Positions 41,078 to 50,717 of a DNA stretch of 64,000 bases are shown here, piece by piece. The position numbers and the translations under genes are program-made. Below the pieces are notes generated by a model. It searched no databases, had not been told where the DNA came from, and saw only the letters and a list, made by a program, of their open reading frames with translations. Origin of the DNA: Erythrophleum ivorense (lineage: Eukaryota > Streptophyta > Magnoliopsida > Fabales > Fabaceae). Within the stretch, counting starts at the first letter, position 1. Every line of letters begins with the position of its first letter. The stretch spans positions 496,001-560,000 of the forward strand of contig JAIUCV010000354.1 in assembly GCA_026724425.1 (NCBI GenBank), given 5' to 3'.

Positions 41078-41494
41078 ATGGAGACTTGGGTAATAATCAT
41101 CATAGCTATTGCTTCTTGTGTTGGTGTTTTGATAGTTATTGTGGCCTTGGCAGGGGGCGGGGAAAAAGATGGGGTGGGTGATGACGGAGGAGGTGGAGGA
41201 GGAGAGCATGGCGGCGGTGGAGATGGAGGATTAAGAGGTTTTGGTTATTCTGGGGGTCATGGAGGTGTAAGAGGTTTTGGTTATTACGGGGGTCATGGAG
41301 TTCTAAGAGGTTTTGGTTATTCTGGGCGTCGTGGAGGGTTTTGGAATAGTGGTGGGGGAGGTGGCGGCTGGTTTGGTGGTGGTGGTGGAGGTTTTGGCGG
41401 CGATGACGGTGGTGGAGGCGGCGGTGGTGATGGAGGTGGAGGAGGGGGTGATGGAGGTGGAGGCGGAGGAGGAGGAGGCGGAGGAGGTTGCTGA
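41078..41494 (+). CDS. Small glycine-rich protein with N-terminal membrane segment
   Basis: 138 residues. Residues about 3-27 (WVIIIIAIASCVGVLIVIVA) form one hydrophobic helix, a signal anchor or uncleaved signal peptide. The rest is mostly Gly, with a three-fold RGFGYSGGHGG-type repeat (LRGFGYSGGHGGVRGFGYYG and so on) and a long GGGG/GGD tail ending in a single Cys before the stop. The frameshifted neighbour at 39628 shares start and tail. Gly-rich proteins of this kind are often secreted or wall-associated, but no specific role can be assigned. The antisense His/Leu-rich open frame is a shadow of the Gly codons. Confidence 0.68.
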   Translation: METWVIIIIAIASCVGVLIVIVALAGGGEKDGVGDDGGGGGGEHGGGGDGGLRGFGYSGGHGGVRGFGYYGGHGVLRGFGYSGRRGGFWNSGGGGGGWFGGGGGGFGGDDGGGGGGGDGGGGGGDGGGGGGGGGGGGC

Positions 41495-42217
41495 GCTCTT
41501 CAGTTTGGTGTTTCAAATCATTTTAGAAAAAAAGTTAATATGTTAGTAAAATATCTTCTACATTTGTTTTCTGTGTAATTTCTTAGTTTTGTTGACTATT
41601 ATTTATGTATATTATTTGTAGTTCTTGTGAAGTTGGTTTGGTAATTTACAATAGTGCGATATCTATGTGACCAATAATATCTTCATGAGAGATATATAAT
41701 CATGCTTGACATGTTTGATAAAGTATTGTTATATATGGTCTTCATAGCCTTGGTGTTTATAGTCCTTGAAATTCTGCTCTTTTTCTGTCGTTGTATTTTA
41801 ATTAGACTTAATTAAATCAACAGTTGAAATAAAAGTATAAAACTACGTAAAAACCAGTCGAGTGTATAACTCGAATAACAATTTTAAACAGGTATAACTA
41901 CTGGACTTGGTATAAAACATTTGTACATAAAATATCACTAAGCATGTTGATGATAAAATACGTTATTGTGTGTTCTTTTAACTAACCTATCTTTCAATCT
42001 TTGTATAGTTCTAAATGCACATTAAAAAAAAAAACGAAGAGGAAGAGATCAGTTCCACCTCTTTTGGTCAGTCAACTCATGAAAAGTCAACTAATAAACG
42101 GTGTCACACAGTCTGTCGTCACAATAATAAACATGATTATACATATGCTACTCTCAATTTAAAATCCAAAAGAAGTTTTGTTATATTCCAACATCAACAA
42201 CAAAAACAGTAAAGAAT
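41495..42217. other. Intergenic DNA and DC1 gene upstream region
   Basis: AT-rich. Between 42066 and 42100 two GTCAACT motifs (W-box cores on the minus strand, TTGAC) lie about 120-150 bp before the DC1 start codon. W-boxes bind WRKY factors and are frequent upstream of DC1 genes; the function here is inferred. Confidence 0.35.
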
Positions 42218-43105
42218 ATGGCTCCAGGGACACCAAAACGTCGCACCGTTCAGCATTTCACGCATATCCATCCACTAACGGAGTTTAACAGCATCGGTGA
42301 CTTCATTTGCGACGGCTGCAAAACCTACGGCTCAGGCAACACCTATCGATGCGAACCATGCAACTACGATCTCCACGAATACTGCGCCACGTGTCCTCTC
42401 ACCCTCCCAACCTTCATTCATCCCCAGCACGAGCTCAGCCTCGTGGTCCGTAAACAACAGTCCACGCGCCAGAACGAACGCGTGTGCGACATCTGCGACG
42501 AGTCGGTCGAGGGTTTGTTCTACAGATGCAAGCTATGCGAGTTCGACGTGCATCCTCTCTGCACGCAGCTGCCTCAGCACGTGAGGCACGTGCTTCACCC
42601 TGCTCATCACTTGGAGTTTCGCCTCGGAGGAGCTAGCCCATGTATGGTATGTCACAGCCCGTGCCAGTCCTGGAGGTATAGGTGTGAGTTATGTAGGTTC
42701 GATATTCATATGGAGTGTATCTTAGCCGTGTGCAACACGTCACCTTCTGACCAGACCGACACATCGGGTATTCAAAGCAGAGGGCTCAAGCCACAGGGAG
42801 GACAACCTCATGTCGTTGGTTACCAGTATGCGTATGGATCGATGGGTCAACAACCACAGTTTGGCTACCCTTATTATGCGCATGGACCGATGGGTCAACA
42901 ACCTTATTATCATCCTCATCATTTTAATAACTTTAGTTACATGAATGGGTTCAATATGAATCCGGGTCAAGTACCAGCGGCCGGAGCGGGTCAAAAGCCG
43001 GGTCGGAGTAAGGGTTGGAGAATGTTTACTGTTGCATCGAAGCTAACAATTGGGGTGGTTTCTAATGTACTGTTTGGGGTTTCCATTGAAAGTCTCTTTG
43101 CGTGA
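42218..43105 (+). CDS. DC1 (Cys/His-rich C1) domain protein
   Basis: 295 residues, single exon. It holds three C1-like zinc modules: about 13-60 (HFTHIHPLTEF, CDGCKTYG, YRCEPCNYDLHEYCATCP), 68-120 (HPQHELSLV, CDICDESVEGLFYRC, CEFDVHPLC) and 123-170 (HPAHHLEFRL, CMVCHSPCQSWRYRCELC, FDIHMEC). A Tyr/Pro/Gln-rich linker and a hydrophobic tail (MFTVASKLTIGVVSNVLFGV) follow; the tail is conserved in the neighbour at 44373. DC1 proteins are a plant-specific expanded family tied to defence and stress responses. C1 modules bind zinc and possibly lipid or diacylglycerol-like ligands, but plant ligands are unproven. Confidence 0.88.
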   Translation: MAPGTPKRRTVQHFTHIHPLTEFNSIGDFICDGCKTYGSGNTYRCEPCNYDLHEYCATCPLTLPTFIHPQHELSLVVRKQQSTRQNERVCDICDESVEGLFYRCKLCEFDVHPLCTQLPQHVRHVLHPAHHLEFRLGGASPCMVCHSPCQSWRYRCELCRFDIHMECILAVCNTSPSDQTDTSGIQSRGLKPQGGQPHVVGYQYAYGSMGQQPQFGYPYYAHGPMGQQPYYHPHHFNNFSYMNGFNMNPGQVPAAGAGQKPGRSKGWRMFTVASKLTIGVVSNVLFGVSIESLFA

Positions 43106-44372
43106 GTTTTGAATTTTTACAAAAAAATGCAAACATGTATTATTTTATTTCGTGTGCCTGCTATGTGTATCATTCAACTTTTATCCAGCAGCTATAACCT
43201 CACTTGTGTGATAAGACGTAAGTTTTAAAATCACTAGTTCGAGGTTTTTTATGGACCAAAAACTCGGAAACTTCTTCAACAAAATAATTAAAAACCATTC
43301 ATAACTTTTGACAAAAGTATATATGCTAACGGTAATACATAATTAGCCATTTTTCTTTTAAATAAATACAAAATATTAGAAAGTACTACTCATTCATTGA
43401 CTGTCGTAACATTACAATTTAGATGAATATATTTTTGTTTAGGAAAAAAATGTTGTATGGATATAAAAAAAAGTTTCATTTGTTGAACTTATCAAAAAGT
43501 CAACAGGAAATAATAAAACACTAATGATGGGTTGATAAGGCAAACCTATCTTTCAAAAGAAAAAAGATAAGGCAAACCAATCGGAGGCATGTACCCAATC
43601 TTGTAAGTGACAGACGTTATGCTTTCAGGTTCTTGAAACGGTCATACCAGATTGAGCTATGGTTTACTTCTTGAGGAATAACCATGGAGTACAAATGTTT
43701 GAGGAATGACCATGAAGTAATTAAATACTGATTCTCTAACAACAGATTGAGCTATGGTTTACTACCAATCTGCCTCGATCAAAAAAAGGAATTTAATTTT
43801 TGCGATCTATATCATGTTCCATTCTTCGGTCATTGGAAAATATTCGAAAGAAAATACACCAAAGCCATGTTTTTTTTTATGATGGATGTTCACTGAAGAT
43901 TTGCCTGCTATCCAATGAGGAAATCAACTAAAAAGGTGATATATACACAATATTTATCTACATAGAATTTCAGGTCCGAGAAGGCAATGGAACCAAAAAC
44001 TCGTACGTTATAAAAAACAAAAAATAAACTGAAACGCAAAACAAAAAAAAAAAGTCAAATTGACCATAATATAATATGGTCAACTAACGAGCCAAACTCA
44101 ACTAAACTGCTCTGCCACGTTCTCTGAATTTATAAACGACTGAGTTAAAGTTAATATACTTGGAGAACAAGTGAACAAATGTTTTATATATTTGTAACCA
44201 CAACTAAACAGAAACTATTACTTGTTTGATATGGTCTAAACAAAAGTTTTTACCCAATTAAGTAGTCAAGTTGCCAAACGTAGTTTGGTCTAAAAACTAG
44301 TTCTTTTTAAACCACCACTTATTCTCTCAAATCTAAACCATTCTCAAGAACAAGAAAAAAAAAAACTACCAG
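43106..44372. other. Intergenic DNA between the DC1 genes
   Basis: AT-rich, with no coding region. A short direct repeat (AGATTGAGCTATGGTTTACT) occurs at about 43650 and 43745. An inverted pair of W-boxes is at 44060-44083. Confidence 0.45.
44060..44083. promoter_or_regulatory. Inverted pair of W-boxes upstream of the second DC1 gene
   Basis: TTGACCATA and TATGGTCAA are exact inverted repeats separated by six bases, about 290 bp before the ATG at 44373. TTGACC is the consensus W-box for WRKY transcription factors. The symmetrical spacing suggests dimer binding; this is inference. Confidence 0.45.
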
Positions 44373-45134
44373 ATGTCTTCGTTGACGCCAGAACAGCACG
44401 TAGTCCAACATTTCACCCATAACCATCCATTAACGAAAGTTGACGGATATGGCGAGTTCACATGCGGTGGGTGCAAAACCTACGGCTTTGGGAAGACCTA
44501 CCGTTGTGCCTGGTGCGACTACAATCTTCACGATCAATGTGCTACGTGTCCAGCTACCCTTCTCAGCTTTATGCATCCACAGCACAAGCTCCGGCTAGTC
44601 TTTAGAGGACCAGAGCATACGCACCAGAACAACAGACGTATGTGCGACATATGCGACGAATCAGTCGAAGGGCTCTACTACCACTGCGAGCCTTGCAGCT
44701 TCGACGTCCACCCACTCTGCACGAAGCTGCCTCAGCACGTGAGGCACGTGCCTCACCCGGCCCATCCTTTAGAGCTAAGTCACTGGGGAGCGAGCAACAC
44801 GTGCATGGTTTGCCACGGTGCGATCCGATCTTGGAGGTACAAGTGCGGTCCGTGCCGGTTAGATTTTCACATGGAGTGCGTTGATACGTCCACATCATCA
44901 GTAGCGGCGAGGGGGATTCAGCAAAGGTGTTATGGATCGCAACCGTATTTTCACCCGTACCAGCCTTATTACCAGCCTTATTACGATCAGGGATATACAA
45001 ATCAAGGTCAGGTTCAAGACTCCAGCCCGAGTATAGGAAGAAGAATGTTTGGCATTCTGATGGCTCTAACGGTTGGGGTTGTCTCCAATATCATCGCTGG
45101 ACCGGCTTCTGAGGCCCTTACCGGCTTCTTTTGA
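44373..45134 (+). CDS. DC1 (Cys/His-rich C1) domain protein, tandem paralogue
   Basis: 253 residues, single exon. It has the same three zinc modules as the gene at 42218: HFTHNHPLTKVDGYGEF with CGGCKTYG and YRCAWCDYNLHDQCATCP; HPQHKLRLVF with CDICDESVEGLYYHC and FDVHPLC; HPAHPLELSHWG with CMVCHGAIRSWRYKC and LDFHMEC. The Tyr/Pro/Gln linker is shorter (PYFHPYQPYYQPYYDQGY), and the hydrophobic tail keeps the LTVGVVSN core. It arose by tandem duplication and lies on the same strand about 1.3 kb downstream. Independent transcription is likely. Confidence 0.88.
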   Translation: MSSLTPEQHVVQHFTHNHPLTKVDGYGEFTCGGCKTYGFGKTYRCAWCDYNLHDQCATCPATLLSFMHPQHKLRLVFRGPEHTHQNNRRMCDICDESVEGLYYHCEPCSFDVHPLCTKLPQHVRHVPHPAHPLELSHWGASNTCMVCHGAIRSWRYKCGPCRLDFHMECVDTSTSSVAARGIQQRCYGSQPYFHPYQPYYQPYYDQGYTNQGQVQDSSPSIGRRMFGILMALTVGVVSNIIAGPASEALTGFF

Positions 45135-45246
45135 AATGGCACGTCTCTAACGTCATGCCATTTATATGTCTTATTTCTATGTTTTTTTTTATGTTTCCTT
45201 TCCTTTCTTTTTATAAAATAAATGTAAGAACAAAAACAAATAAAAA

Positions 45247-45400
45247 GATGTTATATCATACAATCACGCTATGTCATCTTTGAGATGTTACATCATACAA
45301 TCACACTATTTTATCTTTGAGATGTTATATAAAAAATATGTCATATTTGAGATGTTATATCATACATTCACTCTGTTATAGTGATATCATACAATCACAT
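45247..45400. repeat. Imperfect tandem repeat of about 55 bp
   Basis: GATGTTATATCATACAATCAC and related forms (GAGATGTTACATCATACAATC, GAGATGTTATATCATACATTC) recur about three to four times, interspersed with TGTCATCTTTGAGATG. It is AT-rich and noncoding. Confidence 0.5.
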
Positions 45401-45684
45401 TATTTAAAAAATGTCAGTAAATATTTGATATTTCCATGTTTTACAAATGTCATTACTTTTTTTTTCTCCTTTGTTTATGTTAGCGTTTTGATTCTTTCTT
45501 TGCAATACGTTTACAAGATGTACGATTAATTATACGCAACATACTACAATCATTTAGTTTGCATCTAGAGTTCGTAACAATGGATTCGGAATCCAATATA
45601 ATTGGAAGTAGCATTCTTTTTTTTTAAGGAAGATTTTGAAAACGTAAGAGGACAACTATAGCCTATAGGGAGTTTATGAGTAAA

Positions 45685-46440
45685 AATGTAAGAACATCTC
45701 CATCCATGGTTCTAAGGATGGTTTTAAAGCATTTTTAGCAAATTAATTAAAGATAAAAGAAAATCATTTTTTAAAACCAACTCTTACCTAGAAACTTTTG
45801 GCTTGGTTTAAAACATGCCACGTGTCGAGTGCACGTTTATTCACTAGAAAAAATTAGAAAATTAAAAAAAAAATCACATTTCCTCTCTCTCCTTTTACAA
45901 ATATATATTTTGTATGTCTTTCTATGTTTCGAAATTTATTAAATGTAAATATATTTTATGTTTTTATATATAATGTTCAAAATTGTAAATTTTGTAAAAT
46001 TTAAAATTTTTGTTAAGAACCAAATAAAAAATTTTAGGGATGGAGAAAGAAAAAATTAAGAAACCACATAAAAGTTGTTAATATTGATATGTGTAAAAAA
46101 TAGTAATAAAAAATAGTTTAGAACCAAAAACATGGTTTTAGGGATGGAGAAAAAGACCATCTCTATTGGTAGTATATTAAATTTGGTTCTTAGCAATTTT
46201 TTAATAATAATTTTTACACATATCTATGTTAACAACTTTGTGTAGGATGTTAATTTTTTTCCCTCCATTGCTAGAATCTTAAATTTGATTCTTAAAAAAA
46301 AGTTAAATTTTCTAAAATTTATTATTTTAAACATATTACATAAAAAAACATAAAATATATTGCATTTAATAAATTTTGAAACATTGAAAGACATATAAAC
46401 GTTTGAAATATAAATTTGCAAATTAAAACAGAGAACTAGT
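45685..46440. repeat. AT-rich inverted-repeat region, MITE-like
   Basis: AACATCTCCATCC at the left and GGGATGGAGAAA at about 46035 and 46140 are complementary motifs. Internal blocks such as TTGTTAATATTGATATGTGT and ACACATATCTATGTTAACAA are also complementary around 46150. This suggests one or two overlapping foldback elements, but clear ends and target duplications were not found. Confidence 0.35.
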
Positions 46441-47039
46441 TTACATTCGGGTGAAATTTAAGCCATACATGATTAATCAAATCTGTTCATGTTTTGTTAC
46501 AACACGAATTTGATTTTGATTGGCCATCGTACTGTCGATATCTAGATTTGTATGCATATCGTCAATTCTATAACCCTAAAGGCATATGGATCGAAGAGGA
46601 GCTAACGGTATGTTAGACTTTTAGGAATTGTGGGAGCATGTAATTTGTATTCGTAGAGAAGGTCTAATGAAATTATAAACCTCACAAGATACATTTGTGG
46701 TTTTGTTTTCTGCAGGCTATGCAACCGAAAGTGGGCAATAAACATGTGTGAATACAAGAAGATCCTAAAGGGGAATGAGAGAAACTCTAGCTAAGTCAGT
46801 TTCTATCTCCTTTTGTTGGTATACGAGTGTTGCGTCCGTGAACAAGTGTTCGTGTAGTCATGTGATCAAAATTGGTATATAAAGGGCAGGCCAATTTGTA
46901 AATTCCAAACCGTTGTGTGATCTGAACAATTTACAATAAAAAATTTGAACTTCTGATCTTATATATGTCGTCAATGCTTATACTGATTTTTGGCTATCAA
47001 GTTGAGACAAACAACATGTGTTATCTCTTAATGATATAT
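46441..47039. other. Intergenic DNA, nothing recognised
   Basis: A small ATG at about 46586 (MDRRGAN) followed by a GTATG donor-like site and a TTCTGCAG acceptor-like site gives a joined frame that stops after about 15 residues. I do not call it a gene. The rest is AT-rich. Confidence 0.3.
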
Positions 47040-47396
47040 TGTAACATCCCGGTTTGTGATAAATGAGGATAGACTTAAGAGAATTGATTTGGCTACCTAT
47101 ATCAACAAAGTGCACTTACCTTTTCGGTCAAAAGCCTATAAGTAACTCCAGAGTAAGCGTGCTTGGGCTGGAGTAGTGGAAGGATGGGTGACATTCCGGG
47201 AAGTGGTCTACGGAACCGTGTAAGTGAAGAAAAAACACGGAGAAAGATCGGATGTTGATTGCAGGTACAGTAAACAAGTCTCTAGAGCCTCTCAAAAATA
47301 GCGCACCGACCGTCGGACAAGAGTGGGGCCCATGGGCCGAGATAGGGTGTGGGTGACTCATCGGGATACACGGTCGGGGCGTTATATATATTCTAT
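47040..47396 (+). mobile_element. Solo LTR with embedded 5S-rRNA-like sequence (Cassandra-like TRIM)
   Basis: Starts TGTAACATCCCGG and ends near GGGGCGTTATA. Inside, at about 47140-47205, TAACTCCAGAGTAAGCGTGC, TTGGGCTGGAGTAGTGGAAG and GATGGGTGACATTCCGGGAA follow the order and spacing of the 5S rRNA internal promoter (A box and intermediate element). LTRs carrying 5S promoter sequence are the defining trait of Cassandra TRIM elements. The first half of the 5S gene is not recognisable and the A box lacks one base of AGTTAAGCGTGC. TATAT flanks both sides but is weak evidence in AT-rich DNA. Confidence 0.6.
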
Positions 47397-47635
47397 ACAA
47401 CAGAAATATTGTCTCCCTACCAACTCTGGTGACCTCGACCTTGGACAATGTCCTCAAAACTTATACACATTTATATATACATAGCTAGCTGAGAAGAGCA
47501 TAAATCCATATGCAGAAAACCAGAATCATATCAGTCTCTATCCTGAAGCTCTTTGATTCAGACTGGTAATCAACCTCACCAATAGCTTACACCATCTGAG
47601 ATTCATCTTACGGACCTGTTTAAACAAGCAATCCC

Positions 47636-48934
47636 TGAAACAACCAAGCTTTTTTTTTTTTTTTTTTATAAACGATTATAATAAATTATCAATGCGGAAA
47701 TTCTCAAAAGAAATCAATAATATTAAATCATAATAAACCGTTCAACAAATAACCAATAACCAATGAAAACCAATAAAGAATAAGCAACTTAAACACCAGG
47801 TTTGCTACATTATTTAAATAAAACTAACATCCTAAAATAATGAATTCCTTGTCAACCACAACAAGATAGCCAATATCAAATTCCTAATTTCATCATCCTC
47901 TTCTCTCGGTCTCTTTCCGCGGAAGAACATTGTTGTTACCTGCATCACATTGGAATAGAGATGCGTAAGTATTATCATAAATACTTAGTGAGTGGATCAT
48001 CCTGCCTACAGGCCAAGTACGTCAAACACTAGACAATACATCAACAATAATCAACAACAAGAACAATATTCAACAACTGAAACTTCCCTGTCAGGAAACA
48101 CCCACGTTTCCTGACCACCCAGGTCGGTGTCGATCGACGCCAGCCTCCTGAGTGTCGATCGACACCCATCGAGTGTCGGTCGACACCAGCTCGACGCCCA
48201 GACACCAGAAGCTACAAAAATCGCATAGAAAATCGCAAAACACACAATCAAAGGGTTTTCAACGCCCCAACACATCCAAAACACGATTTCCAGTATAAAC
48301 AACTCAAGAACACAATCTAAACTCGAAATCAAACAATCTCTAACGATTAACGGACCTACAGTCACGCACTCACCTTGAAAAGGATTAGAAGGAAGGAGAA
48401 GAAGATGAACAACAACCCAAAGCCTCTAATCAAGCCTCCAAACCTCACAAAACTCCAAAATCACCTCTGAAAAGTCTCTGTCACCCAAAAAGTGACTTTC
48501 TGCGCGGCCACCAGACTTTTATTCGCGAGACTAGGGCTTCCCTCGCCCAAACCGACCCAAAACCAGCCGACTTAAATCAAACCGGTCGATTTTCCAATAA
48601 CCGGTGTCGATCGACACCCTTCCTTGGTGTCGGTCGACACCCCTCGACCAAAACCAAACCAACCTCAATTCGATCGACTAAACCCGGAATCGCTCACGCT
48701 AACCGGTGTCGATCGACACACCCCTTTGGTGTCGATCGACACTAGGCATTTAAGAACTTTTTACACATTTTCTTCGAGGTGATTGAACCTTAAACCGACT
48801 GTACAACAATCAAACAAGAACATGTACAATCAATCCTCAATTCACACCTCAAAGAGCGTATGTAATCGACTCCCGAATCCCTAATGTCGTCTGATACCCT
48901 TTCTAAAACAACTTTCTGGTTCGCGGATGTTACA
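47636..48934 (-). repeat. Tekay-like 3' LTR with palindromic motif clusters
   Basis: Runs TGAAACAACC to GGATGTTACA on the plus strand. Seven copies of the palindrome GTGTCGATCGACAC, or a one-base variant, fall in two clusters: three at 48126-48190 and four at 48602-48745. Confidence 0.9.
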
Positions 48935-49521
48935 ATTCTCCCCCACTAAACTGGATTCGTCATCGAATCCCAACACAAACATCTCTCAAAGAACTCAAAA
49001 CTCACATTTTAGTCCTATGTTATACGCATGTTTCAAGACATTATCACTCCTCGATACCGCAATCCACCGTCACGACATCTATGCTGCAACCCACCGTCAC
49101 AACATCTATATTGCGGCCCACCGCCACAATATCCAAACCGTGACCCACCGTCACGAAAACCAAACTGTGACCCACCGTCACAAAACAACTCATACTGAGG
49201 TAGCGACCCCCAATATAAGTCTGCCGGGCGCCCACCGTCCCAACAAAAGTAGACCCACCGTCTACTCTAAAGGCCCACCGCCTCTAGATATAACGAGTAA
49301 TAACACTGAAACGCGTATCAACATATGACCAAAAACTTTCAATGACCCCACCGGCCAAAGAAACTCGTAACACCCAAACACGAACCAACATATGAGGCAA
49401 AAAAACTCCATCTCATATAACTCCAAAAATGTATATCGTACAACGAAAACGAAAATACATAAATCCAAAACTAACAACAACAAAACCAAAAACAAGACTA
49501 GAACCACAAAGATGAAGAAGC

Positions 49522-50717
49522 TCACTCCACAGCCTGCTTGTCGAACCACTTTCCGAACTTCAGCTTCATCTTTGCCTCTGGCTCCCAAGTCTGCTCCTCT
49601 GTGCCACTACAGTCCCACAAGACTCTCAACAATGGCACCCTCTTGTTCCGCAGAACCTTGACTCTCCTCTCAAAAATCCTCACAGGAACTGCCGGAACTG
49701 TCATATCTGGCTGAAGATCCTCTGGAATCTCTGCCACTAACTCCTTTGAAGGATGCAAACACATCCTCAACATAGACACATGAAACACCTTGTGAAAGGC
49801 GCTCATAATCGGTGGCAACTCCAACCGATAAGCCACTGGCCCAACTCGCTCCACCACTGGAAACGGACCCATAAAACGCGGACTGAGCTTGTTCTCTGCT
49901 ATGGACCTGTTAGGGCCCCTCAACATAGCCATCTTGAGATAAACTCCATCTCCCACCTGAAACTCAAGCTCACGTCGCCGCCTATCTGCATAACTCCTCT
50001 GTCTATCCTGAGCCTCCTTCATGTTCAGCCTCAAGACACGGATCTTCTCCGTCGTCTCCTGAACAAAAGTAGCTCCATACATGCTGCGCTCCCCCACTTG
50101 GGTCCAGCATAACGGTGTCCTGCATGGCCTCCCATACAAAGTCTCAAATGGAGCCATGCCAATACTAGACTGAAAACTGTTGTTATAGGCAAACTCTGCC
50201 AAACACAGATGATCAGCCCAATGGCCCCCCAATCCAGTACACACATCCTCAGCAGATCCTCCAAAGTCTGAATAGTCCTCTCTGACTGTCCATCTGTCTG
50301 CGGATGATACGCTGTACTCATATGCACCTTAGTGCCCATCTCAGTCTGAAATGCCCTCCAAAACTCTGAAGCAAACCTCGGATCTCTATCCGACACAATA
50401 CTGGCTGGCACTCCATGCAGCCTCACAATCTCTCGCACAAACTTCCTAGCCAAGACAGCTGCTCCATCTGTCTTCTTGATGGCCAAGAAATGTGCTGATT
50501 TGGTCAAGCGATCCTCAATGACCCAAATAGCATCGAAAGTCCGTGAGATAGGCAATCCCACAACAAAATCCATAGTGATCATATCCCACTTCCACTCTGG
50601 AATGGGTAAACTCTGCAAAAGACCACTAGGCACCTGATGCTCTGCCTTGACCAAAGAACAAGTGTTGCACCTCGCAACCCAATCTGCCACATCTCTCTTC
50701 ATCCCAACCCAATGATA
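49522..50717 (-). pseudogene. Tekay-like integrase and chromodomain tail (broken)
   Basis: A TAA at 50718-50720 replaces a Tyr codon in the integrase zinc-binding region. The frame resumes with MKRDVADWVARCNTC, MDFVVGLP, IVSDRDPRFASEFW and TAYHPQTDGQSERT (core acidic sites), then loses one base in a G-run at about 50225. The next frame runs HWADHLCLAEFAYNNSFQSS to the stop at 49522, passing GPFPVVERVGPVAYRL, HKVFHVSMLR and a chromodomain-like VRIFERRVKVLRNKRVP, then QTWEPEAKM. Chromodomains direct integration toward marked chromatin in relatives. Confidence 0.85.

Noticed and set aside
47140..47205. Functional 5S rRNA gene
   Set aside because: Only part of the 5S sequence is recognisable, the A box has a deletion, and it sits in an LTR-like unit.
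47128..47457. 109-residue minus-strand open frame
   Set aside because: Overlaps the 5S-like LTR and has no family features.
48927..49328. 133-residue plus-strand open frame with CCACCGTCAC repeats
   Set aside because: Lies in the noncoding stretch between the LTR and pol of the Tekay-like element, antisense to it; repeat-derived.
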